From contig NZ_JAUSYZ010000001.1 in assembly GCF_030817195.1 (NCBI RefSeq), forward strand, positions 558,001-622,000: DNA of 64,000 bases, given 5' to 3'. Positions within the stretch are counted from its first letter, which is position 1, and every line of letters starts with the position of its first letter. The translations under genes were made by a program, and so were the position numbers. This stretch comes from Arthrobacter globiformis (lineage in GTDB: Bacteria; Actinomycetota; Actinomycetes; Actinomycetales; Micrococcaceae). Under the pieces are notes generated by a model. It had not been told where the DNA came from. It saw only the letters and a program-made list of their open reading frames with translations, and did no database searches. Shown piece after piece: positions 43,741-51,296 of this stretch.

Positions 43741-44853
43741 CTACGAGCTGACCTCGGCGACCTGCACGGCCAGCGCCGTCAGTTCCACTGGCTCCGGACG
43801 GGCCACCGTGCTCTTGATCTGCACCGCGGAACCCGTCCGGGCCGAAGCCAGCATGGACTCCATCACGTCGAGGACGTGGTAGGCCAGCTGCCCGCCGGCG
43901 CGCGGCTCGGAGCCCTCTGGTGTTGCGGCGAGGTCGGCGATCCCGAAACCGCGTCCGGAGTCGACGTAGCCGGCCGAGACTGGCAGGGTCTGCCAGTCGT
44001 CCGCGCCCAGCGGGAAGACCTGGACATCGCCGTCGAAATGGTTCGGGTCGGGCACAGCCAAGGAGCCGCGTTCACCGTGGATTTCGATGTTGGGCGACTT
44101 GGACTTCACGGCGTCGAAGCTCATGAGCAGCGTGGACAGTGCACCGGAAGCGTGCATCAGCACCCCAGTGACATGCGAGTCGACCGCCACCGGCACCGTC
44201 TCACCAGCGCGCGGCCCGGAGCCGATGGTCCGCTCGTTGCGGGTGTGGCTGGCGGCGCCGACGACGGAGACTACCGGGCCCAGAAGCGTGACCAGCGCGC
44301 TCACATAGTACGGACCCATGTCCAGCAGCGGTCCGCCGCCGGGCTGGTAGTAGAAGTCCGGGTTCGGATGCCAGCGTTCGTGGCCGGGCGTCACCATGGT
44401 GGCTGTTGCGCTGATCGGCGCGCCGATCAGGCCGTCGTCAATCGCCTTGCGGGCGGTCTGGATCCCGGTGCCGAGCACCGTGTCGGGGGCGCAGCCGACG
44501 ACGACGCCCGCCTCGCGTGCCGCCTCCAACACCTGCCGTGCCTCGGCGGTGGTCGCCGCGAGCGGCTTCTCCCCGTAGACACCCTTTCCGGCGGCAATGG
44601 CCTTGAGTGCAACGTCGGCGTGGGCCGCGGGGATGGTCAGGTTCAGGACGAGGTCGACGTCCTCCGCGGCGAGGAGGCTGTCCACGGAAAGTGCGCGGAC
44701 GCCGTCGTAGTCGTCCGCAACAGCCTGGGCGCGCGCGGGGTCCAGATCGGCCACGGCCACCAGTTCGATCTGGTCGAGCCGGCGGAAATTCGCGAGGTAC
44801 TGGGCGATGATGGCGCCGCAGCCAATAATTCCTACTTTCAACGGCTTGCCCAC
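43741..44853 (-). CDS. Gfo/Idh/MocA-family oxidoreductase (last gene of keto-sugar operon)
   Basis: A 370-residue NAD(P)-dependent sugar dehydrogenase. The start is the GTG of MGKPLKVGIIGCGAI, which overlaps the end of the ThuA-like gene by 16 bp; the open frame to 45204 is inside that gene. The Rossmann fold has GIIGCGAIIAQYLANF, and the family EKP motif is in VYGEKPLAATTAEAR (about residues 90-104). The substrate-binding half includes PDFYYQPGGGPLLDMGPYYVSALVTLLG. It could oxidise or reduce a sugar at C3 or act on an inositol; the family alone does not decide. Terminal gene of the operon that starts at 51017. Confidence 0.9.
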   Translation of the reverse strand: MGKPLKVGIIGCGAIIAQYLANFRRLDQIELVAVADLDPARAQAVADDYDGVRALSVDSLLAAEDVDLVLNLTIPAAHADVALKAIAAGKGVYGEKPLAATTAEARQVLEAAREAGVVVGCAPDTVLGTGIQTARKAIDDGLIGAPISATATMVTPGHERWHPNPDFYYQPGGGPLLDMGPYYVSALVTLLGPVVSVVGAASHTRNERTIGSGPRAGETVPVAVDSHVTGVLMHASGALSTLLMSFDAVKSKSPNIEIHGERGSLAVPDPNHFDGDVQVFPLGADDWQTLPVSAGYVDSGRGFGIADLAATPEGSEPRAGGQLAYHVLDVMESMLASARTGSAVQIKSTVARPEPVELTALAVQVAEVSS

Positions 44854-45536
44854 AGCAGGCCCCTTTCGATGATGGTGCGGACGTTGCTGTCCTGGAGGAT
44901 GTCGACGTGATGGCCGGGGGTAGTGACGAAGATCCGGCCCTTGCCCCATTGGCGGGTCCAGACGGCCGGTGAGGTCACCTCGCGGTGCCAGGGGTCCCAC
45001 TCGCGGACCTTCTGGGTGGTGGTGGCGAGGACGTCGATGTAGTCGTCGGCCAGGACCCAGTACTGCTCGGTGACAAGTTCGAAGTCGGAGATGCCTTCGG
45101 TGATGGGGTGGTGGGCGGCGGCCGGGAGCATCTTCACGGTGTACGGCACGTAGTTGTCGGACTGCTCCCCGATGCGCTCGTCCGGATGCTTGCCGGGGTG
45201 GCACGCGAACTGGCCGCCTATCAGGTGCAGGTAGTCGGAGTTGTTGCGGTAGGAATCAGCGATCCCACCGTGCCAGCCGGCCAGGCCGGTGCCATTCTCG
45301 ACGGCGGCTCGCAGTCCCTCGAACTCGTCCCTTTCAATCGTGGTCATGGTCATGCACTGCATAATCAGGTCCACGCCCGCCATGTAGGTGGCGTCGGCGT
45401 AGACCTTGGGCGATTCCTCGACCCGCACGTCGTACCTGTTGCTTTTCAGGAACGGGATGAAAAGCTCGGTGGCTTCGAAGGGCTGGTGGCCGTCCCAGCC
45501 GCCGCGCACCACCAGGGCGGACTTGTTTCCGGTCAT
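44838..45536 (-). CDS. ThuA-like domain protein
   Basis: A 232-residue protein of the ThuA (trehalose utilisation) family, class-I glutamine-amidotransferase-like fold. ATG after GGAG. Characteristic stretches: ALVVRGGWDGHQPFEATE at the N-terminus, GVDLIMQCMTMTTI, GLAGWHGGIADSYRNNSDY, GGQFACHPG, and VWTRQWGKGRIFVTTPGHHVDIL. In rhizobia ThuA acts with the dehydrogenase ThuB in 3-keto-disaccharide breakdown. Here it sits between two Gfo/Idh/MocA genes and an isomerase, which fits such a role. Catalytic residues are not certain from sequence. Confidence 0.87.
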   Translation of the reverse strand: MTGNKSALVVRGGWDGHQPFEATELFIPFLKSNRYDVRVEESPKVYADATYMAGVDLIMQCMTMTTIERDEFEGLRAAVENGTGLAGWHGGIADSYRNNSDYLHLIGGQFACHPGKHPDERIGEQSDNYVPYTVKMLPAAAHHPITEGISDFELVTEQYWVLADDYIDVLATTTQKVREWDPWHREVTSPAVWTRQWGKGRIFVTTPGHHVDILQDSNVRTIIERGLLWASR

Positions 45537-45570
45537 GACAAAGCTCCTTTGGTTAACAGGTATTAGTGGT

Positions 45571-46575
45571 TCAGCGGGTGGCGAAGGCGGCGTCGAATGC
45601 CGCGGCGGGCGGGGCAATGGCCGCGAGGTTCTTGACCAGTGCGAGTGCCTGCGGTGCACCGGTCAGGCGGTCCATGCCGGCGTCTTCCCATTCGATGCTG
45701 GTGGGGCCGGCGTAGCCGATGGCGTTCAGGGTGCGGAAGATCTTGTTCCACTGCACATCCCCGTGCCCAGCCGTGACGAAGTCCCAACCACGGCGCGGAT
45801 CGGCCCAGGCCAGGTGCGAGCCGAGCCGGCCGTTGCGCCCGTCGAGCTGGCGCACGGACTCCTTCACATGCACGTGCAGGATGTGCTCGGCGAAGTCCTG
45901 CAGGAACATCACGGGGTCCAGGTCCTGCCAGATGAAGTGTGACGGGTCGAAGTTCAGCCCGAAGGCGGCCCGGTGCCCGATAGATTCCAGGGTGCGCTTG
46001 GTGGTCCAGTAGTCGTAGGCGATCTCGGAGGGATGCACCTCAAGGGCAAAGCGGACTCCGACCTCGTCAAAAACGTCGAGGATCGGGTGCCAGCGGTCAG
46101 CGAAGTCCCGGTACCCGGCGTCGATCATGGCCTGCGAAGCGGGCGGAAACATCGCCACGGCCTTCCAGATGGAGGAGCCGGTAAACCCGGTCACGGTCTT
46201 CACGCCAAGCCTGGCCGCTGCCCGGGCGGTGTCCATCATGGACTGCGCCGCCCTGGTGCGGACGCCCTCCGGATCGCCGTCGCCCCACACCGCAGGCGTC
46301 AGTATGCCCTGGTGGCGCTCGTCGATCGGGTCATCGCAAACAGCCTGCCCGGTGAGGTGGTTGGCAATGGCGAAAACTTTGAGGTTGTTCTTCTCCAGGA
46401 TGTCCAGCCGGCCCTTGAGATAGGAGTCGTCCTCTGCGGCGCGCCGCGGATCAAGGTGGTCGCCCCAGCAGGCGATCTCCAGGCCGTCAAAGCCCCACTC
46501 TCCGGCGAGCCGGGCCACCTCCTCGAAAGGCAGGTCGGCCCACTGGCCGGTGAAGAGCGTTATGGGTCGTGTCAT
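45571..46575 (-). CDS. Sugar phosphate isomerase/epimerase-family TIM-barrel protein
   Basis: A 334-residue AP-endonuclease-2-like TIM barrel (IolE/xylose-isomerase-like). ATG after AGGAAAACCG. Visible barrel strands with metal-type residues: GFDGLEIACWGDHLD, FALEVHPSEIAYDYWTT (Glu), FGLNFDPSHFIWQDLD (Asp and His), HILHVHVKESVRQLDG (His), and SIEWEDAGMD near the end (Glu). These Glu/Asp/His positions form the divalent-metal site in the family. Members epimerise or dehydrate keto-sugars, or cleave C-glycosides. It lies 28 bp after the oxidoreductase gene at 46604. Confidence 0.88.
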   Translation of the reverse strand: MTRPITLFTGQWADLPFEEVARLAGEWGFDGLEIACWGDHLDPRRAAEDDSYLKGRLDILEKNNLKVFAIANHLTGQAVCDDPIDERHQGILTPAVWGDGDPEGVRTRAAQSMMDTARAAARLGVKTVTGFTGSSIWKAVAMFPPASQAMIDAGYRDFADRWHPILDVFDEVGVRFALEVHPSEIAYDYWTTKRTLESIGHRAAFGLNFDPSHFIWQDLDPVMFLQDFAEHILHVHVKESVRQLDGRNGRLGSHLAWADPRRGWDFVTAGHGDVQWNKIFRTLNAIGYAGPTSIEWEDAGMDRLTGAPQALALVKNLAAIAPPAAAFDAAFATR

Positions 46576-46603
46576 CGGTTTTCCTGTTCTGCAGTCATGG
46601 GTC

Positions 46604-47812
46604 TCAGACTTTCTGCCATTGGCTGGAGTTGGCTGCGCTGGCCTCCACAGCGGCCAGTACGCGCTGGACCTGCAGGGCGTCCGCGAAGGACGGTTCCGGC
46701 TGAGTGCCATTTGCAAGCGCGTGAACGAGGTCGACCACCTGGTGAGTGAAGCCGTGCTCGTACCCGAGGCCGTGTCCGGTGGGCCACCAGTTGCCGACGT
46801 ACGGATGCTCAGGTTCGGTGACGAAGATCCGGCGGAAGCCGGCGTCGGGTGATTCGGCTGCATCGTAGAAGGAGAGGGCGTTCATGTCCTCGAAGTCGAA
46901 GGCGAGGGAAGCCTTGGTGCCGTTCAGTTCCAGCCGCATCGCGTTCTTCCGCCCCAATGCGTAGCGGGTCGCCTCGAAGACGCCGACGGCGCCCCCTGCG
47001 GCAGCGCCGCCGTCGAACCTTGTGTCTTCAAAGCGGGCACTGAAGATGGCTGCGTCATCCACGGTGACGGCTCCGCGGGGTGCGTCCCGGCCGACGTCGC
47101 CGTGACCGCCCAGGCCCACCAGGTCCCCAGCCAGGGGCCGCTCGGGAACGAACGTCTCCAGAAGCGCGGAGACGCCGGTGATCCTCTGCCCCGTGATCCA
47201 TTGGGCCGCGTCGATGCTGTGCGCTCCGATGTCCCCCAGTGATCCGGATCCGGACTTGCTCTTGTCCAGCCGCCACGTCATGGGTGCGTTCTCATCGGAC
47301 AGCCAGTCCTGAAGGTACTGCGCGCGGACATGGCGGATGGTCCCCAGCCGGCCTTCGTCCACCATGCGCTTGGCAAGTGCCAGCGCCGGCGTGCGGCGGT
47401 AGCTGAATCCGCACATCGCAAAGACACCCCGCTTCGCTGCCGCCTCTGCCACAACGGTCATCCGCTCCGCCTCCTCGACGGAGTTGGCCAGCGGTTTTTC
47501 GCACAGCACGTGCTTGCCGGCCTCGAGGGCGGCGGCCGCGATCTCGGCGTGGGTATTGCCGGGCGTGCAGATATCGATCAGATCGATGTCGTCGCGTTCG
47601 ATCAGCCGGCGCCAGTCTGTTTCGGCCGACTCCCAGCCGAGCTTGTCCGCGGCTGCCCTGACGCCGCTGGCATTTCGGCCGGCGACGGCGGTGAGCTGCG
47701 GCTGCAGGGGCAGGTCGAAGAACCGGGGCGCTGTTCGCCAGGCCTGTGAATGGGCGGCCCCCATGAAGGCGTAGCCCACCATGCCGACCCGCAGCGGCTT
47801 TGCGGTTGTCAT
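46604..47812 (-). CDS. Gfo/Idh/MocA-family oxidoreductase, levoglucosan-dehydrogenase-like
   Basis: A 402-residue NAD-dependent dehydrogenase with ATG after AAAGGA. The Rossmann fold has GMVGYAFMGAAHSQAW at residues 10-25 and the EKP motif in HVLCEKPLANSVEEA (about 95-110). The catalytic half shows YLQDWLSDENAPMTWR, GSLGDIGAHSIDAAQWITG (Asp and His, the usual catalytic pair), and EHPYVGNWWPTGHGLGYEHGF. From memory, several of these segments resemble levoglucosan dehydrogenase of the same bacterial group, which oxidises C3 of 1,6-anhydroglucose. That resemblance is an impression, not an alignment. Between an importer and the TIM-barrel/ThuA genes, C3 oxidation of an imported sugar is a fair guess. 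Confidence 0.88.
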   Translation of the reverse strand: MTTAKPLRVGMVGYAFMGAAHSQAWRTAPRFFDLPLQPQLTAVAGRNASGVRAAADKLGWESAETDWRRLIERDDIDLIDICTPGNTHAEIAAAALEAGKHVLCEKPLANSVEEAERMTVVAEAAAKRGVFAMCGFSYRRTPALALAKRMVDEGRLGTIRHVRAQYLQDWLSDENAPMTWRLDKSKSGSGSLGDIGAHSIDAAQWITGQRITGVSALLETFVPERPLAGDLVGLGGHGDVGRDAPRGAVTVDDAAIFSARFEDTRFDGGAAAGGAVGVFEATRYALGRKNAMRLELNGTKASLAFDFEDMNALSFYDAAESPDAGFRRIFVTEPEHPYVGNWWPTGHGLGYEHGFTHQVVDLVHALANGTQPEPSFADALQVQRVLAAVEASAANSSQWQKV

Positions 47813-47832
47813 CCAATGTCCTTTCGGTTGTT

Positions 47833-47879
47833 CGCTGGTTGAGGTTGTCGAAACCGGGCCTCGACAAGCTCGACCAGCG
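47833..47879. repeat. Palindromic GAGCC-type repeat
   Basis: A 19-nt arm from 47833 (CGCTGGTTGAGGTTGTCGA) and its near-complement ending at 47879 pair with two mismatches around a 9-nt loop. The left arm shares GGTTGAG-n-TGTCGAAACC with the three repeats at 41743-41836. It lies between the permease and dehydrogenase genes of one operon. Confidence 0.8.
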
Positions 47880-47885
47880 GCGTAG

Positions 47886-48788
47886 TTATTTGGTGAAACC
47901 GGCAGTCAGGCCGCTGATCAGCTGGCGCCGGGCCACGATGTACAGCACCAGGAGTGGCAGCGTGGCCAGCACTACCGAGGCGAGCACCGCGGGGATGTTG
48001 ACGCTGAATTCGCCCTGGAACGTCCACAGCGAGAGCGGCAGCACCCGCGTGGCGGGGCTCTGGGTGAGGATCAGCGGGAACAGGAAGCCGTTCCAGACGT
48101 GCAGGGCGTTGTAGATACCCACGGTGATCACCGCGGGCTTGGTCATCGGCAGGGCCAGCCGCCACAGCATGGCCCAGTCCGAGCAGCCGTCCAGCCGCAT
48201 CGACTCGAACAGCTCGTTGGGCACGTCCCGCATGAAGTTCGACAGGATGAGGACGGACACCGGAATGGCGAAGGCGATGGATGGCAGGATCAGGGCCAGC
48301 AGTGTGTCGTAGAGGTGGGCCCGGGTGATCATCCAGTAGATCGGGATGATGGTGGCGTGGAGCGGAATGGCCAGGCCCAGGAGGAACAGGTTGTTGGTCC
48401 AGTTCACGAACCGGCCTTTGCCTCGGACGATCGCGTATGCAGCCATGAACGAGACGAACAGTGCCGGAATGACCGTGCCCAGCGTGACCACGACGCTGTT
48501 CAGGAAGTACCGGGCAAAGTCGTTTTCCAACACCAGCTTGTAGTTGTCCAGTGTCGGTTCGGCAGGCGGAAGCATGGGGTTAGTGGCAAAGAATCCGGCC
48601 TGGTTCTTCAGGCTGGTGATCACCACGTAGTAGATGGGCAGGACGATCACCGCGAGCCAGAGCCAGCCGCCGAGGCCGCCGGGTAGGTTTGGCCGACGGC
48701 GGCCGGCGCGCCTGGAGTTCTGGCGCGGAGTGGCGTGGGTAAGGACCGGCGCCTCCGGAGCCGCGGGGAGCTGAGTTGTGGAAGCCAT
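47886..48788 (-). CDS. CUT1 sugar ABC transporter permease (MalG type)
   Basis: A 300-residue permease with a basic, Pro-rich cytoplasmic N-terminus of about 35 residues, six helices, and the EAA-type loop FESMRLDGCSDWAMLWRLALP. Its ATG overlaps the stop of the preceding permease by 1 bp (TGATG). The downstream dehydrogenase gene is separated by 73 bp, most of it a palindromic repeat. Confidence 0.91.
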   Translation of the reverse strand: MASTTQLPAAPEAPVLTHATPRQNSRRAGRRRPNLPGGLGGWLWLAVIVLPIYYVVITSLKNQAGFFATNPMLPPAEPTLDNYKLVLENDFARYFLNSVVVTLGTVIPALFVSFMAAYAIVRGKGRFVNWTNNLFLLGLAIPLHATIIPIYWMITRAHLYDTLLALILPSIAFAIPVSVLILSNFMRDVPNELFESMRLDGCSDWAMLWRLALPMTKPAVITVGIYNALHVWNGFLFPLILTQSPATRVLPLSLWTFQGEFSVNIPAVLASVVLATLPLLVLYIVARRQLISGLTAGFTK

Positions 48789-49690
48789 CAGGCTCCTTCC
48801 AATTGGCTGTCGTTCCGGTTCTTGCCGCCAAGGCGCTGCAGCAGCAGGGCCAGGCCCAGTCCGATGACGATCAGGATCACGCCCAGGGCGCTCGCCGCCC
48901 CCATGTCGTTGGCCTTGAAACCGGTCAGGTACATGTGCAGCGGCAGTAGCCGGGTGCTGTAGCCCGGGCCTCCGCCGGTGAGAACGAAAATCAGGTCAAA
49001 GTAAGCCAGGCTGCCCACCACCATGAGGGTGGAGGAGGTGATGATGGTGTACTTCAGCTGGGGCAGGGTGATGTTCAGGAACTGCCTGACCCGCCCCGCG
49101 CCGTCGATCTCCGCGGCCTCATACAGCGAGGTGGGGATCTGCCGCACGCCGCCTTGGTAGATGAGGGTGTGGAACGGGACGAACTGCCACGCGATGACGA
49201 AGACCACCACAAACAGGACGAGGTCGGAGTTACCCAGCCAGTCCTGGATCAGGAAGGGCACCTGGAGGCCCGGACCGAGACCGAAGTTCGGGTCCAGCAG
49301 CGCCTTGAAGGCAATGGCAACGGCGGCTGAAGAGAGCAGGAGCGGCAGGAAGTACAGGACGGCGAGCGCTGCCCGGTACTTCTGGCTTCCTGCAGTAAAG
49401 ACGCCGAGCAGCAGGCTGATCGGAGCCTGGACGATGAACGAGAAGAACACGATCTTGGCGGTCACCAGCAGGGCGTTGCCGGTGACGGGGTCGGTGAATA
49501 CCGTGGTCCAGCTGGCCAGGCCCTCAAGCCGGATCTCGCGCAGGCCGTCCCAGCTGGTGAAACTGAGGAAGACGACGCCGGCCAGCGGGACGACGGCGAA
49601 CACCAGGAAGAAGACAAGGGCCGGCGCTGCCAGCCACCCCGACGGGCCCGTGTCGCGGACCCGCCGGCGGTCGGAACTCGTGATGGTCAC
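48788..49690 (-). CDS. CUT1 sugar ABC transporter permease (MalF type)
   Basis: A 300-residue permease starting with GTG, 4 bp after the binding-protein stop; its ribosome site GGGAAGTAA lies across that stop. Six helices, starting with LVFFLVFAVVPLAGVVFLSF; the EAA loop is YEAAEIDGAGRVRQFLNITLP. It forms the channel with the next gene. No ATPase is encoded nearby, so an ATPase from elsewhere must serve it. Confidence 0.91.
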   Translation of the reverse strand: MTITSSDRRRVRDTGPSGWLAAPALVFFLVFAVVPLAGVVFLSFTSWDGLREIRLEGLASWTTVFTDPVTGNALLVTAKIVFFSFIVQAPISLLLGVFTAGSQKYRAALAVLYFLPLLLSSAAVAIAFKALLDPNFGLGPGLQVPFLIQDWLGNSDLVLFVVVFVIAWQFVPFHTLIYQGGVRQIPTSLYEAAEIDGAGRVRQFLNITLPQLKYTIITSSTLMVVGSLAYFDLIFVLTGGGPGYSTRLLPLHMYLTGFKANDMGAASALGVILIVIGLGLALLLQRLGGKNRNDSQLEGA

Positions 49691-49694
49691 GCTG

Positions 49695-51017
49695 TTACTT
49701 CCCGATCGTGGCGTTCATCGTGGCGACGAACTGCTCCGGGGTGATCTTCTTGAGGAAGATCTGGTCAAGGTTGGACAGCATCGCGTCGCCCTGCGCGGGG
49801 CTCAGCGCCTGGTCCCAGGAGAGTGTGAAGCTCGGCGCCTTCTTGGCCAGGCCGTAGACGAAGGTGAGGAAGTCCTTGTCGGGTGAAGCCTCGAGCTTGC
49901 TGTCGATGCCGTTGACTACCGGGACGGCGCCCGAGGCAATGAGGGCGTCCGTGTCGGCGTCAGTGAACATGCCATCCTTGACGTAATTGAGGGCGGCCTT
50001 CTTCTGCTCGTCGGTGGCCTTGGCGGAGATTGACCAGAAATTGGAAGGATTGCCCACCACGTTGGCGGGGTCGCCCTTGCCGCCTTCGACGGTGGGGAAG
50101 GTAGTGAAGCCGAGCTTGCCGCCGGTGACGAAGCTGCCTGCGTCCTTCTTCATGCCCTGGTAGATCCAGCCGCCCTGCAGGACCATGGCCGCCTTGCCCG
50201 TGTAGAGCAGGGCCTGGTCGGCGTTGCTGTCCGCGGCGATGGAGGAGAAGCCGTTCACGAAACCGCCGGCGTCCACCAGCTGCTGGATCTTGGTCAGCGC
50301 CTCGGTCACCGCGGGGTCCGACCACGCGTTGGGCTTGTCTGCTGCGATGTTCGCGAAGACCTCGGGACCGCCGATGCGCTCAACGAGGTACTCCAGCCAC
50401 ATGAGGTCCGGCCACTTGGACTGGCCGCCCAGGGAGAAGGGGGCGACGCCGGCCTCCTTGAATTTCGGCACAAGCGCCATCAGCTCGTCCCAAGTCTTTG
50501 GTGGCTGTGCGCCGACCTTGTCGAAGACTTCCTTGTTGTAGTACAGAACCACGGGCTGGACGTTGTTGTTCGGCAGGGCGTAGGTCTTGCCGTCGATCTC
50601 GCCGTTCTTCAGGACGGAAGGAAGGTAGCGATCCTTCACGTCGGGGTTCTCCTTGACGAAGGCCGAGAGGTCCTCCACCTGGCCCGCATCAACATAGGAC
50701 TTCAGGACACCGCCGCCCCAGCCGTAGATAAAGGTAGGGCCTTCGCCGGCGCCGACGGCGGTGCGGACCTTGGTCTTGTAGGCATCGTTGGCGAAGAAAT
50801 CCAGTTTGATGGACTGGTCGGAGTGTGCGCTGTTCCAGGCCTCGACGGATTTTTGCAGCACAGGCTGGTTTCCGCCCGTCAGGCCCCACATGGAGGCCGA
50901 ACCGTCACCTGCCGCGGTGGATCCGGCCGGGCCGCTGGAGCCGCAGGCAGCCAGGCTCACAGAGAGGGTGGCTGCTGAGATTGCCATCGCGACCGAGCGC
51001 AACTTTCGAGTTGTCAT
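49695..51017 (-). CDS. CUT1 sugar-binding lipoprotein
   Basis: A 440-residue family-1 solute-binding protein, first gene of the leftward operon. Lipoprotein signal: MTTRKLRSVAMAISAATLSV with lipobox LAACGS. The mature part has LDFFANDAYKTKVRTAVGAG, GPTFIYGWGGGVLKSYVDAG, YALPNNNVQPVVLYYNKEVF and PPKTWDELMALVPKF, all typical of the family. The ligand is unknown; the operon suggests a glycoside that is oxidised after import. A CGAAATATTTCG palindrome lies 122 bp upstream. Confidence 0.92.
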   Translation of the reverse strand: MTTRKLRSVAMAISAATLSVSLAACGSSGPAGSTAAGDGSASMWGLTGGNQPVLQKSVEAWNSAHSDQSIKLDFFANDAYKTKVRTAVGAGEGPTFIYGWGGGVLKSYVDAGQVEDLSAFVKENPDVKDRYLPSVLKNGEIDGKTYALPNNNVQPVVLYYNKEVFDKVGAQPPKTWDELMALVPKFKEAGVAPFSLGGQSKWPDLMWLEYLVERIGGPEVFANIAADKPNAWSDPAVTEALTKIQQLVDAGGFVNGFSSIAADSNADQALLYTGKAAMVLQGGWIYQGMKKDAGSFVTGGKLGFTTFPTVEGGKGDPANVVGNPSNFWSISAKATDEQKKAALNYVKDGMFTDADTDALIASGAVPVVNGIDSKLEASPDKDFLTFVYGLAKKAPSFTLSWDQALSPAQGDAMLSNLDQIFLKKITPEQFVATMNATIGK

Positions 51018-51139
51018 CTAAACATTTCCATTCATCCATCGGGCTCGACGCTGATAGCCCGGCTTTGCGTATACGGGAGACCGCCTGGAATCAGGCCGCA
51101 CTGCCCATGAACTGTTTGCTGAGACGTTCACCGCTGCTC

Positions 51140-51151
51140 CGAAATATTTCG
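51140..51151. promoter_or_regulatory. LacI-family operator, keto-sugar locus, site 1
   Basis: Perfect palindrome CGAAATATTTCG in the divergent promoter region 51018-51296, before the importer operon. It shares CGAAA-N2-TTTCG with site 2. Confidence 0.8.
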
Positions 51152-51271
51152 ATAAAATTTGCGGTGTGACATAAAACATAACGATGTGGCGGGGATGCGT
51201 CAAGGGCTTTCTTTTGTTTTAAAGCTTGATGGGGCGTTGACGAAAGCATTGGAAGCCTGCAGACTGAGGTC

Positions 51272-51285
51272 TCGAAATCTTTCGA
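51272..51285. promoter_or_regulatory. LacI-family operator, keto-sugar locus, site 2
   Basis: TCGAAA-TC-TTTCGA with perfect 6-nt arms, ending 11 bp before the LacI start codon and touching its ribosome site. It is in the right place for autorepression. Confidence 0.8.
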
Positions 51286-51296
51286 AAAGGGAACGG

